In this document: positions 43,514 to 53,495 of the stretch, in pieces
How positions within the stretch are numbered: position 1 is the first letter of the stretch
How the letters are laid out: each line of letters opens with the position of its first letter
Origin: CAJXQU01 sp965223825
GTDB taxonomy: Bacteria; Pseudomonadota; Gammaproteobacteria; CAJXQU01
NCBI GenBank assembly: GCA_965223825.1
Contig: OZ245018.1
Location: forward strand, 1,612,001 to 1,676,000
DNA length: 64,000 bases
Reading direction: 5' to 3'
Notes under the pieces: generated by a model
Database searches by the model: none
The model's input: only the letters and a program-made list of their open reading frames with translations
Told to the model about the DNA's origin: nothing
Position numbers and translations under genes: made by a program

Positions 43514-45328
43514 CTATTTTATAGATTGGTTTGTGAGGATATTTTTTGGAGAAATAACTTCTGAAATTAGAAACCAGTTTTTTGAAGTAATTAACTCCAT
43601 GTCATTACTTCCTCTAGATAACAAGTAATATCCTTTTCCAATGCTTTGAGCAAGCTCTGAGTTAGGCCTTTGAGTTTTGAAGTATAATTCAGCTTTTAAT
43701 AGTTTTTCTCTAATTAAATTTTCATTAAAATCTAAATTTTCTTCCGCTTTATTATCTAAACTGTACTTAGCTATGAAAACAGGAGACACAGAATTTTCAA
43801 TACTTCTGATAATACCATCAGTATTAAAAAAACGGAACGCGGTGACAACAATAGATGATGTCAGTAAGAACATAATACTTATTCCTGTGCCATATATGAG
43901 TCTATTCTGTTTATGCGGAGATTTTTTAGTTCGATAGAATAGAGCAACGTACCAACCGGTTAGGATAAAGAAAATAAAGCCTGTATATGGCTTTATTGGG
44001 CTGTAATCTAGTGCAGAATGAAAAATAATGAAACAGATTGAAAAGAATATATAATGGCTTTCTTTAGCTTTGGCAGGTAGCTTTATTCTCTTGATACTAG
44101 GTAAAAATATAGAGAGACAGATTACTAGAGTCAGAAGGCCAAAAATTCCATTTTCTGCTAGCCACTCAAGATATACATTGTGACTGTAATAATTGATCAG
44201 CCATTCTTTCCTCTGATTTGTGTAGGTTGTATCTAACTCTCGTATTAACCCTACAGATTGAATATTTCCTGTCCCAATGCCAAACAGTGGTGATTCTTTA
44301 ATAATATTTAATGTTGAATTCCATAGTGTTAGCCTTCCCGAGAGTAGCGTATCTCTATTATCGTCAAAGTATTCTGTTATTGAGATAGTGAATAGAATAG
44401 ATATAAACAGGCAACTTAATAGTAAAAGATGCTTTTTGAGTTTAATTTTAATGGAAAGGATAAATATTATAGATGTGGCAAATAGAGCTATGGTTCCACC
44501 TCTGGAGTTTGCATAAATCCAGATTGTGTAAATTGTTGCAATGATAACTGATACTGACAATACCGCACTTAGATTCTTATTACGTGAATTATAAATAGGT
44601 AAGGCTATTATAAAGGGTAGCAATATACCTATAAGTGATGCGTAGTTGTTTTCATTAAAAACAGACCCTATTATTGTTGAGCTAACTTGTTTGATAGGGT
44701 ATGTGATAGATGTGTCCCCCATTTTAAAATTCCAAATAAAACCAAAACCTGCAGATAAATCTGTATTTATACTAGTGCTTCCCCAGCCATCAATTAGTGT
44801 TGGTATTGAATGGAACCAAAGAACATTTGTATTGTTTTGGGGAGCTGTAAATGCAAGTGCTAATAAAATTACACCAAGAACCCCAAAGCTAGTTAAAAAT
44901 AGTTGTTTTATTTCTTTATCTTGACACAAATAGAATGTGAGCAAGCATAACCATATGTACAGTGTTCCTTGACGTGCCGAATCTATCGCTCTATTAATAT
45001 CAACTCCATTAGTATTATTTATTGTAGTGTTTTTATAGAATGGTATTAAAATTTCGAAAGCAGGAGTGTCAGTTAATAAATATATTTGGATAAAATAATA
45101 AAGAGGGGGTGCGAATGAAATAGCTAGGTGGATAAGTTTGTAGGGTAACCAAAATAAAGATATGAAAAAGATTATGGCAATAAATGATTGTACAAAGCTT
45201 ATTGAGAATGGGTAGTGGATACCATAAAAAATTGATATATAGTAAATCAATATTACTATACTTGACGCAAGGTAGACCTTGCGGGAAAAACTTCTAAGTT
45301 CGTTAGTGTTCAATTCAATCGGGAGCAT
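43514..45328 (-). CDS. O-antigen ligase/polymerase (Wzy_C) family membrane protein
   Basis: The 604 residues have about 12 membrane helices and the Wzy_C-type periplasmic signature: GRLTLWNSTLNIIKESPLFG, GTGN and, after a loop, YYSHNVYLEWLAENGIFGLL. A soluble tail of about 90 residues ends the protein. Members ligate or polymerise glycans; exosortase loci often carry such a protein, proposed to glycosylate sorted proteins. Its start overlaps the end of the exosortase gene by 14 bp, so the two are probably coupled. Ligase versus polymerase cannot be told by sequence alone. Confidence 0.88.
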   Translation of the reverse strand: MLPIELNTNELRSFSRKVYLASSIVILIYYISIFYGIHYPFSISFVQSFIAIIFFISLFWLPYKLIHLAISFAPPLYYFIQIYLLTDTPAFEILIPFYKNTTINNTNGVDINRAIDSARQGTLYIWLCLLTFYLCQDKEIKQLFLTSFGVLGVILLALAFTAPQNNTNVLWFHSIPTLIDGWGSTSINTDLSAGFGFIWNFKMGDTSITYPIKQVSSTIIGSVFNENNYASLIGILLPFIIALPIYNSRNKNLSAVLSVSVIIATIYTIWIYANSRGGTIALFATSIIFILSIKIKLKKHLLLLSCLFISILFTISITEYFDDNRDTLLSGRLTLWNSTLNIIKESPLFGIGTGNIQSVGLIRELDTTYTNQRKEWLINYYSHNVYLEWLAENGIFGLLTLVICLSIFLPSIKRIKLPAKAKESHYIFFSICFIIFHSALDYSPIKPYTGFIFFILTGWYVALFYRTKKSPHKQNRLIYGTGISIMFLLTSSIVVTAFRFFNTDGIIRSIENSVSPVFIAKYSLDNKAEENLDFNENLIREKLLKAELYFKTQRPNSELAQSIGKGYYLLSRGSNDMELITSKNWFLISEVISPKNILTNQSIK

Positions 45329-46871
45329 ACTCCGGAATAAGTTCTAATATTTCCGACGAAAATTCTGAGAGCTTCTGATCAGCGATTGTTATTTTCTCAT
45401 CTTCTTGAATAAAATTAATCAATCGTACCAAAGCCCCATCACTTCGTCCTCGAGATATATGATCGATCACGGTGTAAGGTTTTATCATTAGGTGATCATC
45501 AACAACTCTTCCGCGCATTTGAAACCAGTAGTATACGACCATGCGTGCATCTCCCATGGACATAACAACTCTGTTTACTTTTTCTAGTTTTCCATTTTTC
45601 GTTTTAATATCTATTTTTCCGCTACTTTCGGTTATCCATCCTCCACCTGGCAAACACACTTCAGGGTTATGGAAATACCAGTCTGTGTTGGTATCCTCCC
45701 AGTAAGGAATGTAAACATTAATCGTATCCCCAAGGTTATCTACAAAATCACCTTGGAAATAATCGTCTAGATTTAAAACAGGTAAATACTCATCTTTTAA
45801 AGGGGATATTGTTCCTGTCCAATTGTTTATTTTTAATGGAAATGAAGAAAAGGAGCTTCTTTTAAGATCAGCTTCAGGGATAAGGCTTGTGAGTTTCGAT
45901 GCAATCAATCCAACGAACATAATTATTATAAGAGTTATTATCAACCCAAGTTTTGTATTTTTTGTATTGAGAGGTTCGGCGACATTGTCACTTAACTCTT
46001 GGCGCAAACTGATTGGGTTATTGAAAATTATTTTTTCAATAAACCAAACTTCAAATAACAAAATAGAAAAAGCAGAAAGAAATACCAGCCAACCTTGAAA
46101 ATCATGACTAAACCCTTCTGCCAATGATGGATCAACATAATCGACTAAGATACCGTTAATCGCGATACGGATACTGTTAGTGATGACTGCAATGGGTATC
46201 GCAGAAACAACAAGCATCAATTTTCGCCATAGCGGGGCCTTATAAAATATGGAAATAATAATGGCTAAGACGATTAAGGGAAGTAGGTAGCGTAAACCAC
46301 TACACGCTTCAACAACTTGTAATTTCACGCTCCCTAGATCGATAACATTACCTTCTTGATACACGCTAATTTTTAACCAGCGAAGTATTTCAACTGAGAT
46401 GTCTGTCGAGACAAGCTGAAGTTTGTATGAGATCGCGTTATGCACAGCAACAGGCATTGGGACGATGAAGAATAGGAGAGCAAGGGGGATAATTATTTTT
46501 CTTGTAGACTTATTGCCCGCAATAAACCAAATAACCGCCCATGCAACAAGAATAATGCTATAGCCATAAACACTCTTGAAGTTCGCAAGGTATGAAAGGG
46601 CAAGGAGTAGTAACCCAAATGTCGCAAGAATAATAGGTTTAAAGTTGCTACCAGGTTCTAGTGTTAGTGAGTGTCGTTTTTCCCAAATTAGATAACCTGT
46701 AATAAAAGGGATAAGGATTGCATGACTATAATCTTCATTGCCTATTGAGCCAATAAAAAGTTGAAGGGCGTCAGGGTAAACTACAAAAAGAAGTAGAAAT
46801 AAAAGAATAACAACGCTTAATGATACTGTGATTACCGGCTGTTGTTTAAGGCTATCTGTAAGACTTATCAT
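45315..46871 (-). CDS. xrtD: Exosortase fused to EpsI domain (XrtD-type architecture)
   Basis: Membrane cysteine transpeptidase that would cleave C-terminal PEP-CTERM-like sorting signals. The 518 residues have eight or so helices with catalytic C190 (VVEACSGLRYLLP), R235 (NSIRIAING) and H256 (GFSHDFQG). A C-terminal EpsI domain follows (about 340-515) with WYFHNPEVCLPGGGW and VVYYWFQMRGR. Fusion of exosortase and EpsI is the arrangement I associate with XrtD, whose targets end in VPLPA-CTERM; the symbol is given on that basis. No sorting-signal protein is in this window. It lies 2 bp after fcl on the same strand. Confidence 0.9.
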   Translation of the reverse strand: MISLTDSLKQQPVITVSLSVVILLFLLLFVVYPDALQLFIGSIGNEDYSHAILIPFITGYLIWEKRHSLTLEPGSNFKPIILATFGLLLLALSYLANFKSVYGYSIILVAWAVIWFIAGNKSTRKIIIPLALLFFIVPMPVAVHNAISYKLQLVSTDISVEILRWLKISVYQEGNVIDLGSVKLQVVEACSGLRYLLPLIVLAIIISIFYKAPLWRKLMLVVSAIPIAVITNSIRIAINGILVDYVDPSLAEGFSHDFQGWLVFLSAFSILLFEVWFIEKIIFNNPISLRQELSDNVAEPLNTKNTKLGLIITLIIIMFVGLIASKLTSLIPEADLKRSSFSSFPLKINNWTGTISPLKDEYLPVLNLDDYFQGDFVDNLGDTINVYIPYWEDTNTDWYFHNPEVCLPGGGWITESSGKIDIKTKNGKLEKVNRVVMSMGDARMVVYYWFQMRGRVVDDHLMIKPYTVIDHISRGRSDGALVRLINFIQEDEKITIADQKLSEFSSEILELIPEYAPD

Positions 46872-46873
46872 GG

Positions 46874-47872
46874 TTATTTCTCTCTTATCGTTTCCGATAA
46901 GAAATGTTTATAGGTCGTTGTTAGGCCTTCATATAGATCGATAGATGCTGTATAGCCCAAGCTGTTTAATCGTGAAGTATCTAATAGTTTTTTCATCGTG
47001 CCATCTGGTTTAGAAGTATCAAATTTAACTTCTCCTCCGAACCCAATTATTTCCGCTATTATTTCTGCCAGTTTACCGATACTTATATCTTTTCCGGTAC
47101 CTACATTGACAATCGGAGGAATGCCGTCATTACGTTCTGATGAGAGAAGTGAGTTGTATTTATCATCGTCTAAATTTAGCAGGTGAGTGCAAGCATTGGC
47201 CATATCGTCAACATGAAGAAATTCTCTTAATGGACGACCTGACCCCCATACAATGACTTCATTATCTTGACGGACTTTTGCTTCGTGAAATTTTCGGATC
47301 AATCCCGGAATCACATGCGAATTTTCAGGATGATAATTATCGCCTGGCCCATACAAGTTTGTCGGCATTACGGATAAATATTGAGTTCCGTATTGACGGT
47401 TAAATGCCCAGCATGTTTCCACACCGGATATTTTCGCTATGGCATAGGGGCGATTTGTTGGCTCCAATTCCCCTGTGAGAAAGTATTCCTCTTTAATAGG
47501 TTGTTCGCATTTTTTGGGGTAAATACAAGACGATCCTAAGAATAGTAGCCTTTTTACGCCTGACTTAAAGGCTGAATGGATTACGTTGTTTTGTATCATG
47601 CTGTTTTCAAGAATAAAATCAGCAGGGAAGGAGTTATTTGCTATTATCCCCCCAACCTTGGCAGCAGCAAGAATTACGTATTCAGGTTTTTGGTGACTGA
47701 AAAAACCACTTACAGCGATAGGATCAGTAAGATCAAGTTCATCTCTTGTTTTACAAAGTAAATTACCAAAACCTGAGGACTCTAGATTGCGCACCAATGC
47801 TGATCCAACCATCCCTCGATGTCCCGCGATATAAATGGGGCTTTCCTTATTCCAAACAGTACTCATAAGCAT
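46874..47872 (-). CDS. fcl: GDP-L-fucose synthase
   Basis: Epimerase-reductase turning GDP-4-keto-6-deoxymannose into GDP-L-fucose, the step after Gmd. The 332 residues have the Rossmann start IYIAGHRGMVGSALVRNL, SSCIYPK, the catalytic YAIAKISG, YGPGDNYHPENSHVIPGLIRKF as consecutive family segments, and GSGRPLREFLHVDD. Either ATG (47872 or 47866) may start it. It precedes the exosortase on the minus strand and is divergent from the WecA-like gene. Confidence 0.96.
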   Translation of the reverse strand: MLMSTVWNKESPIYIAGHRGMVGSALVRNLESSGFGNLLCKTRDELDLTDPIAVSGFFSHQKPEYVILAAAKVGGIIANNSFPADFILENSMIQNNVIHSAFKSGVKRLLFLGSSCIYPKKCEQPIKEEYFLTGELEPTNRPYAIAKISGVETCWAFNRQYGTQYLSVMPTNLYGPGDNYHPENSHVIPGLIRKFHEAKVRQDNEVIVWGSGRPLREFLHVDDMANACTHLLNLDDDKYNSLLSSERNDGIPPIVNVGTGKDISIGKLAEIIAEIIGFGGEVKFDTSKPDGTMKKLLDTSRLNSLGYTASIDLYEGLTTTYKHFLSETIREK

Positions 47873-48119
47873 TTGATTCTAATGTTGTTATTTTGTCTTG
47901 CTATAATTTTATTTTTTCGATTATGCAGTCTATCAGTAGGTGAAAATAATTATTCGAAAGTTTTGTTAAATCGCGTCAATATTGAGATTAAATAAATTTT
48001 TACACAAGTGATTTCATGTACCATTTCGAACATAAATTTTTAAAGAAAAAGGATAGTCAAACTAGTGACGCAAATTTGTATTGTGATAATGGTCTTGTTA
48101 TGCGCGTCAATAAATTCAA

Positions 48120-49748
48120 ATGAGTGACTCTACCCCTCTGATTAGCCTTGTAATTGCAATGGCGCTTAGTGTTGTTGCTATTCCTATAGTTTGGCGGTTC
48201 GCCGATCGTTTGGGCATGATCGATGAGCCGAATCACCGTAAAGTGCATGTGCATGCCGTTCCGCGAGTTGGTGGGCTGGGAATCATTTTTGGTGCAATGC
48301 TGACCATGTTTTCCATGTTGGATTTTACACCAATAAATGTGGCCTTTTTCTTTGGTGTAGGCACCATTTTTCTATTCGGGTTTTGGGACGATGCTCGCCA
48401 AGTCGGCCCATATACAAAGTTTATCGGACAGATAATTGCAGTAACTTTAATTGTTTTTTATGGCGATCTTTGGATTCACCGCTTGCCATTGACGGGTATG
48501 GATGAGCTTTCTCCATGGGTCGGCATTCCTTTTACCTATTTTGCAATTATTGGTATGACCAACGCGATGAATACATCGGATGGATTAGATGGCCTTGCGG
48601 GTGGTGAGTCGTTATTAAGCTTGATCGTTATCTGTTTTCTCGCATTTATTGCGGAAGGCATTGAGGCGAGCATTATTGCAGCGAGTTGCATTGGTGGGAT
48701 AATTGGCTTTTTACGCTACAACACTCACCCCGCAGAAATCTTTATGGGGGACACAGGTAGTCAGTTTTTAGGTTTTTCATTGGGTTTTCTCGCCGTTTTA
48801 GTGACTCAAGAAGTGCACCCCGCTTTAAGCCCAGCCTTGACCTTACTGTTTTTGGGCCTGCCTGTGATCGATTTGCTTGCGGTAATGACGATGCGTGTTG
48901 TGCGAGGTGGAAGCCCGTTTAAAGCAGATCGCACACACATACACCATCGGATTTTAGATCTTGGCTTTGATCACTATGAAACGGTGATCATTATTTATTC
49001 AATCCAATCCTTACTGGTGATTAGCGCGATATTTTTACGTTATCAAAGCGACGAATTGATTATCCTTCTTTACACTTCTATAGCTGCCATTATTTTTGGT
49101 TCATTATACTTGGCAGAGCGCAGCGGCTGGAGTGCCCAACGTGAGCCGGTAAAACCATTATCATTAACGGTACGATATTTTCGTTCCCACCAAATCGATT
49201 TTATTCAACTTGCTGTAAGTGTAGCAAAGTGTTTGATTCCTTTATATATTTTAGCTACCTGCTTATTCGTTGAGCAAGTTCCTAGAGACTTCTCCTTATT
49301 AGCCGCTGTTTTTATGTTGGTAATGTTGGTTGAGCTCATTAGCAGCAAGCAGGTGATCGGTGGTGCTGCTCGTGCAGGTATTTACATTATTGCAATATTT
49401 GCAGTTTACTTAAGTGTTCATTCGGTACGTTTAAGCAGTATGCCCATCATCGATCTTGCGCTTTTCACCCTGCTTGCTATCGCTATTGGTATTGTTGTTC
49501 GGTACGCAATCGATAAAAAATTCCAAACGTCACCAATGGACTATCTAATCGTCTTTGGTGTCTTAGCGGCAGCGGCCTTTGCTGGCCGTTACCTAGAGGT
49601 AAAAGATGTCGGTATTCTTATCGTAAAAAGTATGATCTTGCTTTACGGTTGCGAATTGCTCTACACGAGACAAACCCGACGATTTAATTCGTTGACGCTC
49701 ACTGCGATTGCTTCAATGGGAATTTTGGCGTACCGGGGATTAGTCTGA
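48120..49748 (+). CDS. WecA-like phospho-sugar transferase with extra membrane domain
   Basis: Initiating enzyme that puts a sugar-1-phosphate on undecaprenyl phosphate for polysaccharide synthesis. The 542 residues contain the family motifs HRKVHVHAVPRVGGLG, MNTSDGLDGLAGG, FMGDTGSQFLGF and the HIHHR segment within the first 340 residues. A further 190 or so residues with about six helices follow, whereas WecA-type proteins are usually 330-370 long. The C-terminal extension shows no known motif. It is divergent from fcl and precedes the TPR lipoprotein gene by 110 bp. Confidence 0.9.
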   Translation: MSDSTPLISLVIAMALSVVAIPIVWRFADRLGMIDEPNHRKVHVHAVPRVGGLGIIFGAMLTMFSMLDFTPINVAFFFGVGTIFLFGFWDDARQVGPYTKFIGQIIAVTLIVFYGDLWIHRLPLTGMDELSPWVGIPFTYFAIIGMTNAMNTSDGLDGLAGGESLLSLIVICFLAFIAEGIEASIIAASCIGGIIGFLRYNTHPAEIFMGDTGSQFLGFSLGFLAVLVTQEVHPALSPALTLLFLGLPVIDLLAVMTMRVVRGGSPFKADRTHIHHRILDLGFDHYETVIIIYSIQSLLVISAIFLRYQSDELIILLYTSIAAIIFGSLYLAERSGWSAQREPVKPLSLTVRYFRSHQIDFIQLAVSVAKCLIPLYILATCLFVEQVPRDFSLLAAVFMLVMLVELISSKQVIGGAARAGIYIIAIFAVYLSVHSVRLSSMPIIDLALFTLLAIAIGIVVRYAIDKKFQTSPMDYLIVFGVLAAAAFAGRYLEVKDVGILIVKSMILLYGCELLYTRQTRRFNSLTLTAIASMGILAYRGLV

Positions 49749-49758
49749 ATCTCAGACT
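49742..49758. terminator. Small hairpin at WecA-like gene stop
   Basis: AGTCTGA and TCAGACT arms with a 3-base centre span the stop codon region of the WecA-like gene. No T-tract follows, so termination is doubtful. Confidence 0.3.
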
Positions 49759-49858
49759 GAATTGCTCTCATACATTTAAATAACAAATGTTTCCAGCCGC
49801 TATCTTGTTATGTTGATTCAGCACGTCTAGCATATTGTTCAAATTGCACTAACAGTGG

Positions 49859-52273
49859 ATGCCAATTCAAATGATTGATTACAAAAAACAATTTTCTCTA
49901 AAACTTAGCTTGTTTCTTTTATTGCTCACACTATTTGCACTCGCAGGGTGTGGTGGGGCTGAAGAACGAAAAGCGGCATATCTTGAGCGCGGACACGCGT
50001 TGCTTGAAGAAGGCAACTATGAAAAGGCGCAGCTCGAATTCAAGAATGCTTTACAAATTGATCCTAAAGATGTCGATGCACATTATCAGCTAGGGTTGAT
50101 ATTGGAAAAACTGGGTGAATTACGCCCGGCAATGAGTCAGTTTTTGGCTGCAGTTAAGTTGGATGAAAATCATGTGGAGGCACGAATTCACGCAGGCCAA
50201 CTTTATCTTGTAGGGGATGCGATTGATCTCGCTCAAGAACAAGCTGAAGCGGCATTGAAGCTTGATGATAATAACCCTTCAGCGCTCGCATTAATGGGGG
50301 GAATTAAAGCCAAAAGTGGTGATTTAACTGGCGCCTTTACAGATGGGTTAGCGGCGTTGAAATTAGAACCAACTCACGTAAACAGTATTGCTTTAGTCTC
50401 AAGCTTGCACTTGGCAAAAAATGATCCAGATAAAGCGTTAGCGCTGATCAATGCCGGCGTCGACGCTCATCCTGAAAATATGAATTTGCTCAATCTTAAA
50501 GCCAAGATCTTAGCAAATCAGAAGGATATGGAAGGCGCTGGGGAAATTCTTGAAAAGATAATCTCGTTGGAACCCAAATTGTTGGCCCACCGAATTCAGT
50601 TAGCTCGCTTTTATTTGGGGCAAAAAAAGCTGCCCGAGACAGAACAAACATTACGTGATGCGATGACATTGGAAGGTGATGACGGCAGTCAGGCTGGGTT
50701 AATGTTGATCGAATTCCTTGCGAAATTTCGATCACCCGATGAAGCAAAAGCGGAGTTGTTGAAGCAAGTTGAAGCGCATCCAGATGACGCCAGTTTAAAA
50801 TTCGGTCTGGCTGCTTTATATCGTCCAACGGATATCAATAAAACCGTTGAAATTCTTGAAGAAGTTGCGGAAGAGATGAAGTACGAATCTTCTGAGCAAT
50901 TGAAGGCGCAATCGCAATTGGCGCTTGTATATATGAGCGAGCAAAATTTTGATGAAGCACGTCGTTACGCTGAAGGGGTTTTGAGCGAAAACCCGAAGGA
51001 TCCTGATGCGTTGACGGTTCGAGGAAGTCTGGCATTAATGGATAAGTCACCCACGGCGGCTATCGCAGATTTTCGAGCAGTTGTTGGGACATATCCGGAT
51101 GCGGTCAAGCAGCTCCGGTTACTCGGGCGTGCGCATATTATGAATAAGGAACCTGAACTTGCTCGAGAAGCGTTGGAGCGAGCAGCAGAGGCAGCTCCGC
51201 GTGATCCCTTAGTCCGATCAGAGTTGGCTGAAGTACTGTTACGTTTAGACAAGCCTGATCTTGCCATCGAGCAAGTACAGCAAGTACTCGGCATCGCACC
51301 GGATAATGAAGCGGCATTGGAAACGTTATTCCGATTGCAGTCGGCGAAAAAAGACTGGAAGTCAGCTCTAGATACCGCTGAAAAGATCAAGAAAGCATTT
51401 CCTGATAGTGCGACCGGTTATGAATTTTCCGGCTTTGCAACACAAATGGACCAGGGTTTTGAATCCAGTGTAAATGAGTACACGGCAGCATTAGAGAAAT
51501 CACCTGATTCAACGCAAGCACTAGCACAATTGGTACAAGGTTATCTAGCGCAAGACAAAGCTGATGAAGCACTGAAACGGGTTGATGAAGCAATAGCGCG
51601 GAACCCTGAAAATTACATCGCGTTAAATATGAAAGCAGAAATTGTCATGGCGCAAGGTGATCTAACTGGAGCCCGAAAAATTTTCCGAGATGTGATTAAG
51701 ATCAAGCCAGATTTTCGAACACCTTATGTTCGTATATCGCGAAGTTACGTTCTCGAAAAACAACCTGAAAAAATGGTTGATGTTTATAAGGCTGGTTTAC
51801 AAGCAATTCCTGATGATCCTGTTCTAGTGACAGGCCTTGCAAGCGCCTATGAGGCGATTGGTGATGTGGATAACGCCGTTTTACTTTATAAAAAAATTCT
51901 CTCTGAACGTGAAGGGGCGTTACTTGCGATCAATAACCTTGCGATGCTGTATGCAGATCATTTCGACGACCCCACCACTCTCGAAGAAGCTGAGCAAATG
52001 GTAGCGAAGCTAGCAGAGACGAAAAATCCTGCATTTATGGATACTGTTGGCTGGGTTAAGTACAAAGTTGGAAAATATGATGAAGCCGTGCGGTTTTTAA
52101 ATGAAGCTGTGCTAAATGCACCGGATCAACCGATTCTTCAATACCATCTTGGAATGGCATATCTGAAAAGTGGGAATACTATTTTAGCAAAAGATCACTT
52201 ACGCAAAGCACTTGATAGTCGAATAGGTTTTGGTGATAGAGATAACGCACAGGCAGCATTTGATAGTCTCTAA
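49859..52273 (+). CDS. PrsT-like TPR lipoprotein of the PEP-CTERM/exosortase system
   Basis: The 804 residues begin with a lipoprotein signal ending LFALAGC. About 20 tetratricopeptide repeats follow through the whole length (for example YLERGHALLEEGNYEKAQLE and MDTVGWVKYKVGKYDEAVRF). This layout matches the TPR lipoprotein often found in exosortase-linked exopolysaccharide clusters (PrsT type). It is likely periplasmic and a scaffold for polysaccharide secretion or protein sorting. The start may be 49859 or the Met four codons later. A strong terminator closes the gene. Confidence 0.85.
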   Translation: MPIQMIDYKKQFSLKLSLFLLLLTLFALAGCGGAEERKAAYLERGHALLEEGNYEKAQLEFKNALQIDPKDVDAHYQLGLILEKLGELRPAMSQFLAAVKLDENHVEARIHAGQLYLVGDAIDLAQEQAEAALKLDDNNPSALALMGGIKAKSGDLTGAFTDGLAALKLEPTHVNSIALVSSLHLAKNDPDKALALINAGVDAHPENMNLLNLKAKILANQKDMEGAGEILEKIISLEPKLLAHRIQLARFYLGQKKLPETEQTLRDAMTLEGDDGSQAGLMLIEFLAKFRSPDEAKAELLKQVEAHPDDASLKFGLAALYRPTDINKTVEILEEVAEEMKYESSEQLKAQSQLALVYMSEQNFDEARRYAEGVLSENPKDPDALTVRGSLALMDKSPTAAIADFRAVVGTYPDAVKQLRLLGRAHIMNKEPELAREALERAAEAAPRDPLVRSELAEVLLRLDKPDLAIEQVQQVLGIAPDNEAALETLFRLQSAKKDWKSALDTAEKIKKAFPDSATGYEFSGFATQMDQGFESSVNEYTAALEKSPDSTQALAQLVQGYLAQDKADEALKRVDEAIARNPENYIALNMKAEIVMAQGDLTGARKIFRDVIKIKPDFRTPYVRISRSYVLEKQPEKMVDVYKAGLQAIPDDPVLVTGLASAYEAIGDVDNAVLLYKKILSEREGALLAINNLAMLYADHFDDPTTLEEAEQMVAKLAETKNPAFMDTVGWVKYKVGKYDEAVRFLNEAVLNAPDQPILQYHLGMAYLKSGNTILAKDHLRKALDSRIGFGDRDNAQAAFDSL

Positions 52274-52304
52274 TTATTTCATATAACCAATATTTCTATA
52301 ATTT

Positions 52305-52330
52305 AAGCCCCAGTTACTGGGGCTTTTTTT
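52305..52330 (+). terminator. Rho-independent terminator
   Basis: AAGCCCCAG and the near-complement TGGGGCTT around a 4-base loop, followed by seven T. It lies 32 bp after the TPR lipoprotein stop and is a textbook terminator that closes the polysaccharide region. Confidence 0.93.
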
Positions 52331-52457
52331 ATGCCATTGGGATTTATTTTTAGACGGTTTTTAAACCTAAGGTCTTCATGGGGATGCGAAGATATGCATG
52401 GAAATAATCTTATCCGAAGGGATTGAGTGTACAAGTAAGAAATACACACAATTTTGC

Positions 52458-52466
52458 TGGTATGAT
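52458..52466 (+). promoter_or_regulatory. Extended -10 promoter for the DUF808 gene
   Basis: TGG followed by TATGAT (52461-52466) is an extended -10 element 46 bp upstream of the DUF808 start. No -35 match is seen, which extended -10 promoters can do without. Confidence 0.45.
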
Positions 52467-52511
52467 CACGTTCAACTTATTAAATAACGAAATGATATCT
52501 AAGGAGATAAC

Positions 52512-53456
52512 ATGGCCGGCTCGAGTTTACTCACCCTGATTGATGACATTGCAACACTACTAGATGATGTTGCATTGCTGACAAAAGTGGCAGCAAAGAA
52601 AACAGCGGGTGTATTGGGTGATGATTTGGCCTTGAACGCAGAGCAGGTTTCTGGTGTTAAACCTGATCGTGAATTACCGGTTGTTTGGGCTGTCGCGAAA
52701 GGTTCTGCTAAGAATAAACTGATACTGGTACCAGCCGCACTTGCGATCAGCGCGTTTATTCCTTGGCTGATCACACCACTGCTAATGGTTGGTGGTGCAT
52801 TCTTATGTTATGAAGGTTTTGAAAAAGTCATGCATAAATTTGCGCATCATGAAGCCGAAGATGAGGCGCATCATAAAGAAATTGTGGCCGCGATTAGCGA
52901 TCCGAATATCGATATGGTGGCCTTTGAAGAAGAAAAAATTAAAGGTGCTATTCGAACTGATTTTATTCTCTCCGCAGAGATTATTGTAATCGCTCTCGGC
53001 ACAGTGAAAGAGGCGAGTTTTAATTTACAAGTTGCAACCGTTATTGCTATCGCGATCTTAATGACAATCGGCGTTTACGGATTGGTTGCGGGGATCGTTA
53101 AGTTGGATGATGGCGGACTGATCTTATCTCAGTCGAAAGCGCAAAATGCATGGGGTGGTTTTAAACGTGCTCTTGGGCGAGGTATTTTAGCTTTCGCACC
53201 TAAACTCATGAAGACATTGTCGGTTGTAGGAACAATCGCGATGTTCACGGTTGGTGGTGGTATTTTGGTGCATGGAATTCATGCGCTGGCTGATCTTGTT
53301 CATCATGCTGCTGAGATGGTGAAAACCGTGCCTGTTGCCGGTGGTTTTTTATCAGTGATAACGCCGAGTTTGCTGAATATTGTGGCTGGCTTAATCGCAG
53401 GTGCGATCGTCCTTTTTGTTGTTAACCTGTTGATGAAGTTAAAACCATCAAGTTAA
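52512..53456 (+). CDS. yedI: DUF808 family inner-membrane protein (YedI-like)
   Basis: The 314 residues begin MAGSSLLTLIDDIATLLDDVA and continue with KTAGVLGDDLALNAEQVSGV, both highly typical of DUF808. Several membrane helices follow, one His/Asp/Glu-rich loop (HKFAHHEAEDEAHH, about 108-121) and a hydrophobic end. Function is unknown. The His/acidic loop could bind metal, which is inference. A perfect AAGGAG ribosome-binding site stands before the start, and it is a single-gene unit between a terminator and a convergent LysR gene. Confidence 0.92.
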   Translation: MAGSSLLTLIDDIATLLDDVALLTKVAAKKTAGVLGDDLALNAEQVSGVKPDRELPVVWAVAKGSAKNKLILVPAALAISAFIPWLITPLLMVGGAFLCYEGFEKVMHKFAHHEAEDEAHHKEIVAAISDPNIDMVAFEEEKIKGAIRTDFILSAEIIVIALGTVKEASFNLQVATVIAIAILMTIGVYGLVAGIVKLDDGGLILSQSKAQNAWGGFKRALGRGILAFAPKLMKTLSVVGTIAMFTVGGGILVHGIHALADLVHHAAEMVKTVPVAGGFLSVITPSLLNIVAGLIAGAIVLFVVNLLMKLKPSS

Positions 53457-53495
53457 CAACGTTGAGGAAAAATTTTTTTTAATTAAAACTCTAAA

